DNA from: Metarhizium brunneum | Lineage: Eukaryota > Ascomycota > Sordariomycetes > Hypocreales > Clavicipitaceae | Length of the DNA stretch: 64,000 bases | Assembly (NCBI RefSeq): GCF_013426205.1 | Contig: NC_089428.1 | Coordinates: 806,001-870,000 of the forward strand | Reading direction: 5' to 3' | Part shown: positions 1 through 11,604 of the stretch, piece by piece | Position numbering within the stretch: position 1 is the first letter of the stretch | Layout: each line of letters starts with the position of its first letter | Translations under genes and position numbers: made by a program | The notes under the pieces: generated by a model | Database searches by the model: none | Seen by the model: the letters and a program-made list of their open reading frames with translations, nothing else | What the model was told of the DNA's origin: nothing

Positions 1-514
1 TATCCTGTTCCCTCTGAGCAATCCCCTCACAAAGGCAGAATGCACGTTTGAGCAAGCCGTACAGTGGACCGATGGTTCTGTCATTTTCGCCTCCGGATCC
101 CCATTCCAGTCGTTCACCGTCAAGGTTGGCGGTGAAATTGGGGAAGTGACATACCACCCCAACCAGGGCAACAATGTCTATGTCTTTCCCGGATTGGGTC
201 TCGGTGCCATCCTTGCCAAGGCCTCGCGCATCACGGACAACATGGTGTACACCTCGGCTGACGCCCTGGCCGGCTCACTGAACTCTGAGGAAATCCACAA
301 GGGCTTGATTTATCCCAGGATCGAGCGTGTCCGCGAGGCCAGCGTCATTGTTGCCCGCGAGGTCATGAAGGCTGCGCGACGAGACGGTGTCTCAGAACTT
401 CCCGAAGCCTACTGGCATGAGTGGGAGGAGTGGGGTGATGTTGCCTTGACCGCGTACATCAAGCAGCGCATCTACAACCCTTCCTGCTTCAGCGAAGCTC
501 GAGGTCGCCTGTGA
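1..514 (+). CDS. mae1: NAD(P)-dependent malic enzyme, C-terminal part (5' end outside window)
   Basis: The frame is open from base 2 and stops at 512-514, giving the last 170 residues. Malic enzymes oxidatively decarboxylate malate to pyruvate and supply NAD(P)H, in the mitochondrion or cytosol. Family signatures seen here are ILFPLSNPLTKAE near the start, then WTDGSVIFASGSPF and FPGLGLGAI, which form the nucleotide-binding half of the enzyme and are collinear with the conserved C-terminus. The TAEC-like segment is followed by the usual helical tail ending in Arg-Gly-Arg-Leu. No intron is visible in this part. Cofactor preference and cellular location cannot be judged because the N-terminus is missing. 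Confidence 0.88.
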   Translation, partial: ILFPLSNPLTKAECTFEQAVQWTDGSVIFASGSPFQSFTVKVGGEIGEVTYHPNQGNNVYVFPGLGLGAILAKASRITDNMVYTSADALAGSLNSEEIHKGLIYPRIERVREASVIVAREVMKAARRDGVSELPEAYWHEWEEWGDVALTAYIKQRIYNPSCFSEARGRL

Positions 515-1491
515 GGGAAAGGGACGGGCGTAAGAGAAGGCAAAATATGGAGCCGTGACGAGAGCCATGACATGTCGATAATATGAGTCTGGCAATGTGA
601 GGGAAAGGGCGGAGAGCTCGGCAAATGAGTTCCAGAGCCGGGAAGCGGGTTTTCAATAATGGATATGAGTCTCCAAGGTGGCGTTTGTTTTTTCCTGTTT
701 TGCTTTGTCTTTGGAAAACCAGCCTGAGCGAAGACAACTGGGCGACTAATATATATCTGGCAATGCATGTTTCCATGCTTGCACATACTAGACATTCGTT
801 AGCCATAGTCTTTACATAGCGTTGTGCCTACCCTTGAGGCGACGACATGTTGAATCAACTGTCGAGAACATGTTGCATTTGCTTCTGCTGTATGTGTGTA
901 TGTGTGTGTGTTTTCAAGTTTGTTGCTGTGTCGACATGCCGCAGAGAAGTGGTATCAGGATACCCCACACTTTGATAGTAACAACATTGATAGGAAAAAG
1001 GCAAGTTGCCACAGTGGTGATGAAGTTTGTAATGCACGCCCGGCAAGTGGCCGATCTGACAAAGTTGATTCGAGTGTGGATGCCGATAACCCCGTGGCCA
1101 AACCGATGCGGGGAGGCGGGCAATCTCATCGGCCAGCCGTCGGTCAGCCGGGACGGCTCCGCTCCTCCATACTTTTCCAGGTTTTCCCAGAATCCATAGG
1201 TGAGCCCGGGGGAGGGGGGGCAGAGTGGGATACGAGTATCAGGTTTGTGGTAGGAAACGCTTGTCCTGTGGTGTTTTCTTCAAGCCTTGCGCGCCCGCAT
1301 ACCCGGGGGCCTGGTTCACAGCGGTACGCGACCTCGAGGCGAACACGAGCAGTTGCAGAGCAAATCACACCTTCTCTTTGGAAAAGATGTTGCCAGACGG
1401 CGCGAGGAAGGAAATGGAATGGGATAGGGGAGTTTCGTGGCAGGAACAAAGGGAATAATCATGGCTTTCCGTGTCTGGAACTCGGAGGTAG

Positions 1492-1517
1492 CCTCGGTGG
1501 GCGGCTATCTCCCTCGG
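1492..1517. promoter_or_regulatory. Pair of CCTCGG hexamers (FarA/CTF1 core motif)
   Basis: CCTCGG occurs at 1492-1497 and again at 1512-1517. CCTCGG is the reported core recognised by FarA/FarB and the cutinase factor CTF1. The pair lies 3.9 kb upstream of the FarA-like gene and about 1 kb downstream of malic enzyme, so a regulatory role is only a guess. Confidence 0.2.
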
Positions 1518-3253
1518 AGGGTCGGAGGGCCGACGGGTTCGCGTCGGGGACCGAGCTGGTCTAGGGGACATGTTTACCCTGGAGCTTGGCGGGAGGCGTC
1601 TGGGGACACGGGCAGAACGGGGTCTGGGGAAAAGTCCGGAGAAGGCAGCGGTGGATTATTTTCAGAGGCTGGTTTATTGGTTGGTTTTTTACCTGAGCTT
1701 TCACAATGTTCTAGGGGCTGGTTTTTCGATTTGCTCTTTGTGTGCGGTGTTGTTTTCGCGATTTCATGGCATTCATGGACCTTTACATTCTGGCTGCCAA
1801 GGCGAGGGCTATCAACGCCTGGCTGCCGTATGGTGATGAGTACGAGCTAGAGGTTCGTCACGTTCTTCACCACTCGTGGTTGCGCATTCCGTGAGGCGCA
1901 GGATCGGATCCGGAGTGGGGAGCTGTCTGGGCGGGAGCTGCATGGCCGGCGATGAAGATCCATGGACACACTGCGAACCGGAGGTCGCAGCGCAGTCGAG
2001 GCCGGGACGACAGGGCAAGCGGCCACGCAGCGATGCTCCCAGGGCCACGGGATACGACGCTCGAGTCCGTGGGATGGACGTCTTTTCTCCAAATATCAGA
2101 GATGCCCCTCCCCCCTTTTGCGGTGACAAAATAGGGGATTAGAAAACCATCACTTCATCTACACCCAGAAAAGCCCAGAGGAGGGGTCTTGGTAACCGCA
2201 TCTGGACCTTGTTTCCAATGCCTCGCGTTGCGGAATCTACAATTCTGGGAGCTGAACCCCCTTGTACGGAGTAGAGTAGCTTCATTACAGATGCTCCATT
2301 TGTACTCCGTATGTAACTACAGAAAGAGTCAATGGTGCAATAATCCATGGAGCAACTTAGTCAGCATAACAGCGGCATCGGATCCGCTCGACAGAAAAAC
2401 GGCGTTGACCAAAGGGCAGGCCAGGGTGGCCGGAATCAAGAGTTCAAAAAAAACCCCGCAGGACAAATGTCTTGCGATCTGCAAATGCGGGACAGGCTGC
2501 TTTAAACAAGAAGAGACAAAAAAAAAAGGTGAGACGGGTGTCGCTCACGAGGGCAAGCCACTGGGCAACTGCTTTCAGCCCACCGCCGCGCCCGCATCTG
2601 GGAATAAAATGAGATGGCTGCTCCACTGGTCCGAAAGTTGCCGACGACAAAAGCGCATGGCATTGTTCACGACGAGACACGGCGTCTGCACTTGCGGTTT
2701 GGTGTCCATGTTTCCCGGCCTACACGTCACCGGATGGGTGGAGGTGAGGGATTGAATATCAAAGGGTGTCATTCACGGCTCTCTGCGTGCAGGAGCATGT
2801 CGATTTCCGGACGATTTCTGAGGGTGGCACGACCCGAAGCTCCGGGTGGTGCAAGACGGGGTGGGTGTATGGCGGTGATGGCTGTCGATTTGCCCCCCGC
2901 GGAACGGCATACCATCGGATCGGAAGCTGGGGGGTTTCGGTCGAGGTGGTGATGTTATTGATTTGAGGTTGAGCTGCGGGGGAAGGGGGGGAACGGCGTT
3001 TGAGACGTGATTGTCATGGAATGGACGACATGCGGACAGGGTCATTTTGCATTGTTCTCGTGCGCGGGTTAATGCAAATACGCAGGTGTAGGTGCTCCTG
3101 GTGATGAGCGACTGCAGCTTTCGTTGACTCATCTTGGGCAGTGTAGTTCAAGGGCCATTGGCAGAGCCAAGCCGACGACGCGTCAACGCCTCCCCTACCC
3201 CAGATTGATTTGAGGCGGTCCAGTTGGCCCGTCTGAGCGAAGCGTAACCATTC

Positions 3254-3320
3254 ATTACGTTGAAACTACTAGTAGCCGCATCGATTACATTGAAACTACT
3301 ACTAGCAGCAGCAGCATCGA
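3254..3320. repeat. Two-unit imperfect tandem duplication
   Basis: ATTACGTTGAAACTACTAGT and the bases after it are repeated as ATTACATTGAAACTACTACT, followed by an expanded AGC run and ending again in GCATCG. The units are about 30 and 36 bp. It is a simple local duplication in non-coding DNA. Confidence 0.6.
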
Positions 3321-5418
3321 ATTGATGAGGGCATGCCAAGCATCGGGGGAGGGGGCGTGGCGCTCGCAGACAAGAGACTTGGTTCAATGACAATTTGTGT
3401 CTGGACTGGAAAGCTTTACAACTTGACATTTGACCATCAAATTGTATTTCATGTGCAGGCCGCAGAGTTGGTCCACCAATGGCGCCTGGCAACACTTGAA
3501 CACACTTAATGCATGTGCATGCATGTGAGTGAGCGCAGCAGCTTGGCCCCTGCCGCCCGCCACGCCCTGTTGAAGAAAGAACCAAAAAAAGCCAAGACAG
3601 GAAAAGACGCAAAAGTCTGCAGTCTCCCGTGACAGACCACGGCAGGGGTACGAGTTGGGAAAACGGCCTGCAGCCAGGCCTTTTGGGCATGGGCATTTAC
3701 GACAGCGGACGGGGCTGCAAAAGAAGGCCAACTGGTGCTTCCTGCGGGCCATGTTGCACTCAGTTTTTTTTCTAATTGATGTCAATTATTTTGCATTTTC
3801 TGCCCATGTGCCATGTATGCAAACGCACCACGTCAGTGATGGCTTGCTGGAGTCGCGACAGGCCCCTGGAAAGGGATAAAACATGGGGTACGAGAGGCGC
3901 TTGCGAGCTAAACATTGAACAGAGTTCAAGGCAAGTTCCGGACGTGGATCTGCAGCACAGCGACTGGTCCAACTGCGACTGGAGAATTTCACACCATGCG
4001 CTAGGCTAGTGTTTCGTTGGAGCTGGACGGTCAACTGGCGGGCGGGAGTTGGAGCTGGATGCATTGGCTTGCGGGCTCGGCAGGTGTCATCGATTCGATA
4101 CGGTCATGGAGAATCCAGTCTCCAAACGCAGGTTGACGAGCGCACGTGTATGTAGCTACATGCTTGCACAAGACGGACAGGTCGAGGCGGCCATCACGGT
4201 CCACGGACCACGGCGACGGCGCAGTGAGCGTACACGTTCCGCCATGCCATCCATGGCCACGGTGAAGACGGGACGCGGAAACCTTGCGCCCCTTGACGAG
4301 CGCCTCTCGACTGCAGCTCACCGTGAAAAGAAGCGGCGATCCATGCACTCGGATGGGAGCGCCACTTCCACCGGATGTTGGAGGGCCTCGTCTGGTGGAG
4401 CAGCCGCCATGATGACCAATTGGTAGCCGCTAGTTTTTTGGTAGCAGCAGCACGCCTGTCAACATTGAAATACCATTGACCAGATCGACAGCATCTAGAG
4501 ACGAGACGGACGAGACGAGAGGCAGCGATGACGCCCACTCTCCAGAGAGTCGTCCCGTCATCCATCGCAGCTCAACAAAGAGCACGGAGGCTTCGGGCAC
4601 CAGAGGCCAGGACGAAAAATAAAATCAAGTCGCCCAGGCACTGGCAAAAAAAAAAAAAAAAAAAAGGGCAGCCAATACCGATCAAGGTGAAGGGAGCCAT
4701 GTCACGGTGCCATTTCACGTCGGATCCCCACGCATCCCCACATCCCACCTTGATGCCACCTCCACTCCGGCCTCGCACCTCGTCCAGGCGTGCGGGCCTC
4801 CGGGACTGGAGAACGAGGCGCAATCCCACGTCAAGACGCAGGACTCGAGCTCGTCAGATATAATAGCATTCCACGCCCCCCGGAGTCATGAAACCCACCC
4901 CCGGATTTATTCTGCCGGCCTCGTAAGAAAGGAGACTTTTTATCCCTTTTTATTTTTATTTTTTTGTATTTCTCTTGCTCTCCTTTGGCATCATCCTTCC
5001 TTCATCTCTTGGACCATATCCGCTCTTGGAATTTTTGTCTTGTCAAATCGTGTCGACTCGAGGCCGTTTATACGGAGCACCTTTACACTTTTGCACTAGC
5101 AACCGTTCCAGCACCGAAAATTGGCCATCTGGCAATTCACCGCCACGCCCGTTTTGCCAATTCGTTTCGAGACTCGATGAGAAGCTACGGCGAGCAGCAC
5201 CCCCGGAGCAGAATAGCGCCAACTGAAGGACTCATCTAGCACCTCGAGGCGTCACGGGTCTCGAATTCCAACGGCCTATCGACCTGCAAGGAATACTCCC
5301 CCCTCCCCCTTTTTTTTTGGGGACGCTACATGTATTGAATCGCGGCCGATAAATTGGCTGCATCGAATACATCTTTGGAAAATCACCATCGACAGACAGG
5401 AGGGCGCGAGCGACAACA

Positions 5419-8400
5419 ATGGCGGAATCCGTCCACGGCGCCTCGCCGGCCTCGTCGCACTCAGACTCGGGCGACAAGAGCAACAGCAAAAAGAGAGCCT
5501 CGGCGGGCGACGAGTCCAGCGGCCCTCAAAAGGTCACCAAGCGCAGGGCCGCCCGGGCTTGCGTGTCGTGTCGAGCGCGCAAGGTGCGCTGCGACGTGGT
5601 CGAGGGAGCGCCCTGTGGCAATTGCCGCTGGGACAATGTCGAGGTGAGCGAGCCCGACTCTGACTTCTTCTTTTGGACGGCTGCACACGCTGCCGTTTTT
5701 ACCTTGATTTTATTCCTAATTCTTAATTTTTTTTTCGTTTCTGGACGCTTGGCAAGCTAACCTCGTCGCAGTGCATCGTGCAGGAGAGCCGTCGGCGAAA
5801 GTAAGTCGAGATGGGAAGAGTCCCGCCCCAAGCTGCATTTTGATCCGACTGCCCGCTCCGGCGCCCCCGGAAATGCCCCGTTCGCCCGTCCTGCCTGCTT
5901 TCTTGCCAATGTGGCCACGTACCCGCCCCATCCGCTTTTACCGGGGGGGCCTCAGTGCCACTAGCCTGCGCTTCGGTGGCTGTACATGCCGCCTGGTACC
6001 AGACTTGTGTGAAGCGGTTACTACTACTCCGTACGAGCGAGTGGTCTGGCCCGCTGGCAGGCGGAATTCCTCCTCGACGTCCCAACATGCCCAATTGATT
6101 CCTTCTTTTCAAGCTGACGCGCATTTCAACTTTTGCAGAAAGAACCTCGTCACCCCCAGCGCCGTGGGACCGGGCGCAGCCGAGGCACAGCTGCGCGCCA
6201 AAGCCACCGCCGCCCCGGGCTCGACGTCCCTGGCCACGCCGCCGCTGTCCCTGAGCAACCCTGACATTTCGCACCTACACCGGACCGGCAGCGTGTCTGC
6301 CTTTTCGTCAAACAGCCCCGACGGAGCGACGCCCTTGTTGCCCAAGAACGGTGACGGCCACGTGCCGCATATGCTCTGTAAGTTTTGACGCAAAAGCCCC
6401 TCCTCCCCCCCCCTTTTTTTTGTGTGTGTGTTTGTGTGTGTTCCTCTTGGGAATGCCCTGCTGGCGCACGGGGAGAGTTCCCCTTTCATCCTTGACCACC
6501 CGTTCGGTGTGGACTGGTCTCCCTCACCTCCACTCACCTCGCTCGCGATGGTCACCACGGGCCTCGTTTGCACAAAAAAACGGGCTGCGGATGCCTCTTC
6601 CGCGCCGACTCTCCGCATTCAAACTCAATCGCCCCACATTCCCCAAATTGCCCCTCGTGCCTCTGCCCCACATGATCAACATGACGAGTTTCTTGCCCAG
6701 CGTCTGCCCTTTTCACATGTGAATTGGCTTGGACAAAATCTACTTTTCTTTTTTTGCTCGTGGCGTTGCGCAGGAAAAAAAAAAGGAGGTTGGGGGCACA
6801 CTTGAAAGACGAGCCATGTGTGAAATTATGACGGCCAAACCCCCTAGGCGCATTCAGCCAAGCCATCGCCCAGTAAGCTGACCGTGCTCAACTCGACAGA
6901 TCAACGATCCGGATATCGCCATGACAGCATCGTCAGCCAGGTACGGCCTTTTGTTTGGTCCACGCCCCCTCCCATGCCGTTACTGACAAACGAGTCTAGA
7001 CTTCCTCCTATGGAAACGGCCGCACGGCGCAGTTCCTCAACTCGCTCGAACTCCCCGATGCCGGATCCCAGCTTCCCGCGTTTGTGAGGCCGCTGCCTGC
7101 CAAGATCGCCCCCGAGGATGTGCAGTATCTCGCACTCAAGGGCGCCCTGACGCTGCCCAACATTTCGCTGCAGAATGCGCTGCTGCAATGCTACATCGAG
7201 TACGTCTATCCGTACATGCCGCTGATCGACTTGCACCACTTCTTGAGCATTGTCGATCGCAGGGATGGCGTCAACGGCCAGACGAGCTTGTTGCTCTACC
7301 AGAGTATTATGTTTTCGGCGACGGCCTTTGTGGATATGAAGCATTTGAGGGAGGCTGGCTTTTCGTCAAGAAAGGCTGCTAGAAAGGCGTTTTTCCAGAA
7401 GACGAGGGTATGTTTTTTTTTTCCTTCGTGAATTCTCCCCCTTGAAAAACAGCGCCGTGACATGGCGGGTATTTCATGTGCTGACCGACATGGCCTAGCT
7501 CCTGTATGACTTTGACTATGAACAAGACCGCCTCGTGCTCGTCCAGTCTCTCATGCAAATGACCTACTGGTACGAGACCCCCGACGACCAAAAAGACACC
7601 TGGCACTGGATGGGCGTTGCCATTTCCCTCGCCCACACCATCGGCCTGCACCGCAACCCTGGGTCAACGTCCATGTCCACGTCCAAGCAGCGTCTGTGGA
7701 AACGCATATGGTGGTCGTGCTTCATGCGAGATCGTCTCATTGCCCTCGGCATGCGCCGTCCGACCCGCATCAAGGACGAGGACTTTGACGTCCCCATGCT
7801 CGTGGAGAGCGATTTCGATATCCAGCCCCTCGCCGAGGGCGTCAGTGTTGTCCCCCCCGAATGCACGCTCGTGCGAGACGTCAGTATGCAGCGCGAACTG
7901 GCCGCCATGTGCATCTCCAAGGCGAAGCTGTGTCTCTGCATCAGCCACATGCTCAAGACGCAGTACTCGGTGCTCATCCGTGACAAGATGAAGCCCGAGA
8001 ACACGACAAACAGCACCATGATGCTGTTCCCCAACAAGCAGATGGACAACGTGGACAGCGTCAACACCGTCGACCTCGAACTCAGCGCCTGGGCTGCTTC
8101 CCTCCCGGATGTCTGCCAGTACCGACCCCTAAACCCCCTCGACGTCAGGGACGGCAGGTCGACCATTGCCGTCCAACGAACGCTGCTTCACATGGTCTAC
8201 CACACCACCATCTCGGCCCTCCACCGTCCCCAATTCCTGCCCTCGTCGCCGACCCAAGCGCCCACTACATCTCGCCAGGTCCAGGAAATGTCCCGTCTGC
8301 GCGTCCGCGACGCCGCCTCCCAAATCACCCGCATGGCCACCGAGCTGCAGCACCTCCGTCTGGAGAAGTTCCTACCCACGACGGGCGTCACCGTCATCCT

Positions 8401-9157
8401 CCCCGCCATGATCATCCACCTCCTCGAGATGAAATCGCCCTCCTCGCAGGCCCGGGACCGCGCCACCCGAGGCTTCCGCCAGTGCATGCGCGTCATGGAG
8501 AAGCTGCGCGAGATCTACGCCGCCGCCGACTACGCAACGGGCTTCCTCGACGCCGCCCTCCGCAAGGCCGCCATCGACATCAACACCAACGTCGGCCACC
8601 AGACCCTCTCTGCCATGAAGGCGGACCTGCCCGCCGAGTTCAACGCTCAGACCACGCCGCCCCCGGACAACCTGCCGTACATGACGGCCTCGGAGTCCCT
8701 CTTCACCGAGAAGCCCAGGCCGCCCCTCAGGACCATGCCTATGCCGCCGCCGGCCACCATCAACGTCGCGGCCCTCGAGCTCTCAACCAACTCCCCGCCC
8801 CAGACGGACTTTGACTCGGCGCAGCTCACGCCCAGCGCAAGCGGCCAGTCGGAGACGCAGCTCGTCGACCTCGACACGATGGACCTCGACTTCATGCAGG
8901 GCCACGACGAATTCGACTGGAACGCCGTCGCCGGCACCGACTTTGATGTCGACCAGTGGCTGCAGTTCCCCGACGCCGGCTCCAACCCCAATCCCAATCC
9001 CAGCGCCATCGGGGGCGACGACCTGGCCGCGGGATTGTTTGACAATGCCAACACGGCAAAGTTGATGGAGGAGACGCTAGATCTATCGGCGTTGGACAAT
9101 GAAGGGGACACGAACATGGGCGTCGAGGCCGTGCAGCTGGAGGCTAGTGTTTTGTAA
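5419..9157 (+). CDS. farA: Zn(II)2Cys6 regulator of the CTF1/FarA type (fatty-acid and cutinase gene activator)
   Basis: Six exons: 5419-5643, 5772-5800, 6139-6377, 6900-6940, 7000-7407 and 7499-9157, giving 866 aa. The zinc cluster has Cys48, 51, 58, 66, 69 and 76 (C-x2-C-x6-C-x7-C-x2-C-x6-C), preceded by a basic KRRAARACVSCRARK stretch. The last Cys is the first codon of the 29 nt second exon. A fungal-specific transcription-factor domain follows (YVYPYMPLIDLHHFL; TYWYETPDDQKDTWHWMGVA; WKRIWWSCFMRDR). The C-terminus is acidic and Pro-rich, like an activation region. Known members activate beta-oxidation, glyoxylate-cycle and cutinase genes in the nucleus. Introns 2 and 3 (338 and 522 nt) are long for a fungus. 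FarA and FarB paralogues are hard to separate; the zinc-cluster wording fits FarA/CTF1-alpha best. Confidence 0.82.
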
Positions 9158-11604
9158 TTTTTTCCATCATTATTTTGGGACGGTCCGCTTGTTTTGGTCA
9201 TGCATGGATGCATTCACGGCGCTAAGTGTACTATCGGTCAAAAGGAATGAGAAATGACTCTTGATGCAATCACTCTCTCTTGTGTCTGCCTGTGACGTTG
9301 TGTAGCTCCATGATTTGTCACTGTCTGGAGTAGTTGCTACCATGGGTAGTCTTCCCTTGTGCAGCTGTGGCGTAAGAGCTGGTATACGGCGGCAACCTTG
9401 GCGTGCTTGATCCTGATGTGTAGATTATCGTCGTATGGGTGTGCCTTTGTCGATTCGAAAGGCAGGTGTCTTCACATGGTTGGGATAATACGTTTGTATG
9501 TATGTTTTGCTGATGTTGATCTTTTGGATTGTACGCCAGCTACCCTGTACATGCCTGGGTAGGTATCACAAATATGTCGCAGGCCTTGTGTACTACCAAC
9601 AAATGACTTACTCCTTGTTTAGTAGTCGGTGTGGTCTGTTATGTTGATACTCCTTGATATCATGTCTAATCTGGTAAAAAACGTGTTTAGAACATTCGAG
9701 CACATATTTAAACCTCACAGTGCCATGTTCATTTCTCGTTTGTTATAGTAGAACTGTTGGTAGTACCCGTAATCGCTCACATTTTTGTTCTGCCACAAGT
9801 CGACTGATCATTAGTTAGCAGTCATTTAATAGCTCTATGATGATGGTGCGGTATGTGTCCCAAGCTTCTCTATCATGTCCCGAGCGTGGTTGAGTTGACC
9901 AGGTTCCCAAGACAGGTTTCCACTTCATTGCATAAAGTCTCCTTGTGACAATCTGCTCCACTGTGTTTGAGCATCTCTCCGGGTTTATGCAGGTTAACGG
10001 CTATCAACGTCGTTGCGGACTCCGTAGAGGCATCATCCATGTCGTACGTGGGTTCTCAGTGTCACACAGCTTCGTTCGCCTGCTGCTGGAGGGCTTACAG
10101 GAATGCGGCAAAGGCGGGGCGCCTCCGGAGTACGTACTTTAAAATGTGGCCCACGAAAGATGTGTTATGTCTTAAGACGATTCCACGAAGTGCTCCTTGA
10201 TGTGCGGCGTGAAACAAACGGGGCTGGGAGGGGTTTGAAAACGGCAGCGACGCTTCAATCTCGTCACTGTTGATTTTGCCAAACGTCCTTCTTGGTTTTT
10301 CCCTGCATCCTGCACGTCAATCTTCCATGCATGGAGAATTGCGTATTTTGCCTGCCAAACTCACCCTAATTGTGCGTGTGCGTCTCCGCGACCCGCCTGC
10401 GAACCCCTGATAGCCGAGATGGCGTGTTGAAACCCCTGAGCCAAGTTACTCCAGATTGAAGACATCAAGCAGGCAGCACAATCAAAAAAACGACGACGCT
10501 AGGTAGCTCTTGGACGGTTGGTCGGACAGCAGGAGGACCCGGATCGATAGCGTCGAATCACTTGCATTGAAGCACGGGTGTGGTTGCGGGCGGATGAAAG
10601 AAAAGGGACAGAAGGACTGAGGCCTCATAATCGAATCGTTGACCGGTGCGTACATGTATGGCACGGCACGAGTGCAATCTACGGAGGAAAGCGCGGGTGC
10701 AGGTGGCATTTTTCATTTCCGCCAACTGGTCTCTTTCCTTCTCGTCTTCTCGTCTCCTGACGTCCTCAACCCTTCGCTCCTTCCTTTCGTCATTTGCAAT
10801 TCACATTCGCTCAACGTATCTTCTCTGTTCCTGCTTCTGCTTCTCCCTTTCGACTTGTGCTTCGATATCTCCGCTTCGACTCGGCTCACATTCACTCAAT
10901 TGCCAACAAAATCCGTTCCCTGGTAGCACACCACCCACCCTCTTTTTTCGCTCTCCCTTGGCCGCTTTCGTTCATTGTCCTATTCTGTCTCTTTTTCTAC
11001 CAGTTTAGCCCACTGGCCTATTACCTCCTTTGTCCCATCTCCTCCAACCAGACTGGACCGAAGGAGCAAGTCGACGAGCAAATCCAAGGCACCGCCCAAT
11101 CATTATCCATCCACCCCCCACAAGACGCGTCTGGCCACTTGGCGGCGCCTCATCCGAAGCCCAAAGCTAACCTCACAGCTGAATCATCAGACGACAACAA
11201 AAGACTTGAGCCTGGCAGCGCAGCGGCCCGATCGCCCTGCACGCACGCGCCTCCCGTCAACCTTCGGGGCTAAGCAGGTGGCCGTCACCTGTCGGGGTTC
11301 GACTGGCATTCCTGTTCAGCATTGCCCTTTTTTGTCTTGTATTGCCTTGCGTTGGAGCCGTTGTACGGGAGGTGTCTCACATTCTCTTCTGTGCTCCGAC
11401 TGCTTGTTTCCTGCAAACGTAACGAGACCACGTCCAGGCAGACGTCCTCAAAGAGCACTCGACTATGTGCATCGATACTTCAGTTCGCATCAACATTCCC
11501 ATCTCCCCAGGGTTATGAACTGATCATGCTACCATTGCCTCGATGCTGATTTGCAAAAGTCATCCAACCATCGCTGCCATCGACGACATCCTCGACAAGA
11601 CACA
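9158..11604. other. Intergenic: FarA-like 3' region and KAR9 promoter/leader
   Basis: No gene is recognised. The first half is the 3' region of the regulator plus unremarkable sequence with short open frames. From about 10720 to 11540 the plus strand is strongly C/T-rich (TTC, CTC and TCC runs), which is typical of a fungal promoter and 5' leader for the next gene. Confidence 0.55.

Larger units (their letters stand above)
515..5418. other. 4.9 kb non-coding interval between malic enzyme and the FarA-like gene
   Basis: I see no convincing gene here. Open frames exist on both strands but lack family motifs and consistent codon use. Contents: the malic-enzyme 3' UTR, a TG microsatellite near 893-912, two CCTCGG hexamers at 1492 and 1512, a 30-36 bp tandem duplication near 3254-3320, a run of 20 A at 4646-4665, and a T/CT-rich stretch at 4940-5350 typical of a fungal promoter and 5' leader. 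The length is unusual for a fungal intergenic region. A long leader or a non-coding transcript for the downstream regulator is possible. Confidence 0.6.

Noticed and set aside
893..912. TG-rich tract as a possible regulatory or Z-DNA element
   Set aside because: Short microsatellite in a 3' region with no other signal.
3148..3785. Minus-strand frames of 182 and 133 codons in the long upstream gap
   Set aside because: They overlap each other in different frames, have atypical composition and no motif; chance openness is likely.
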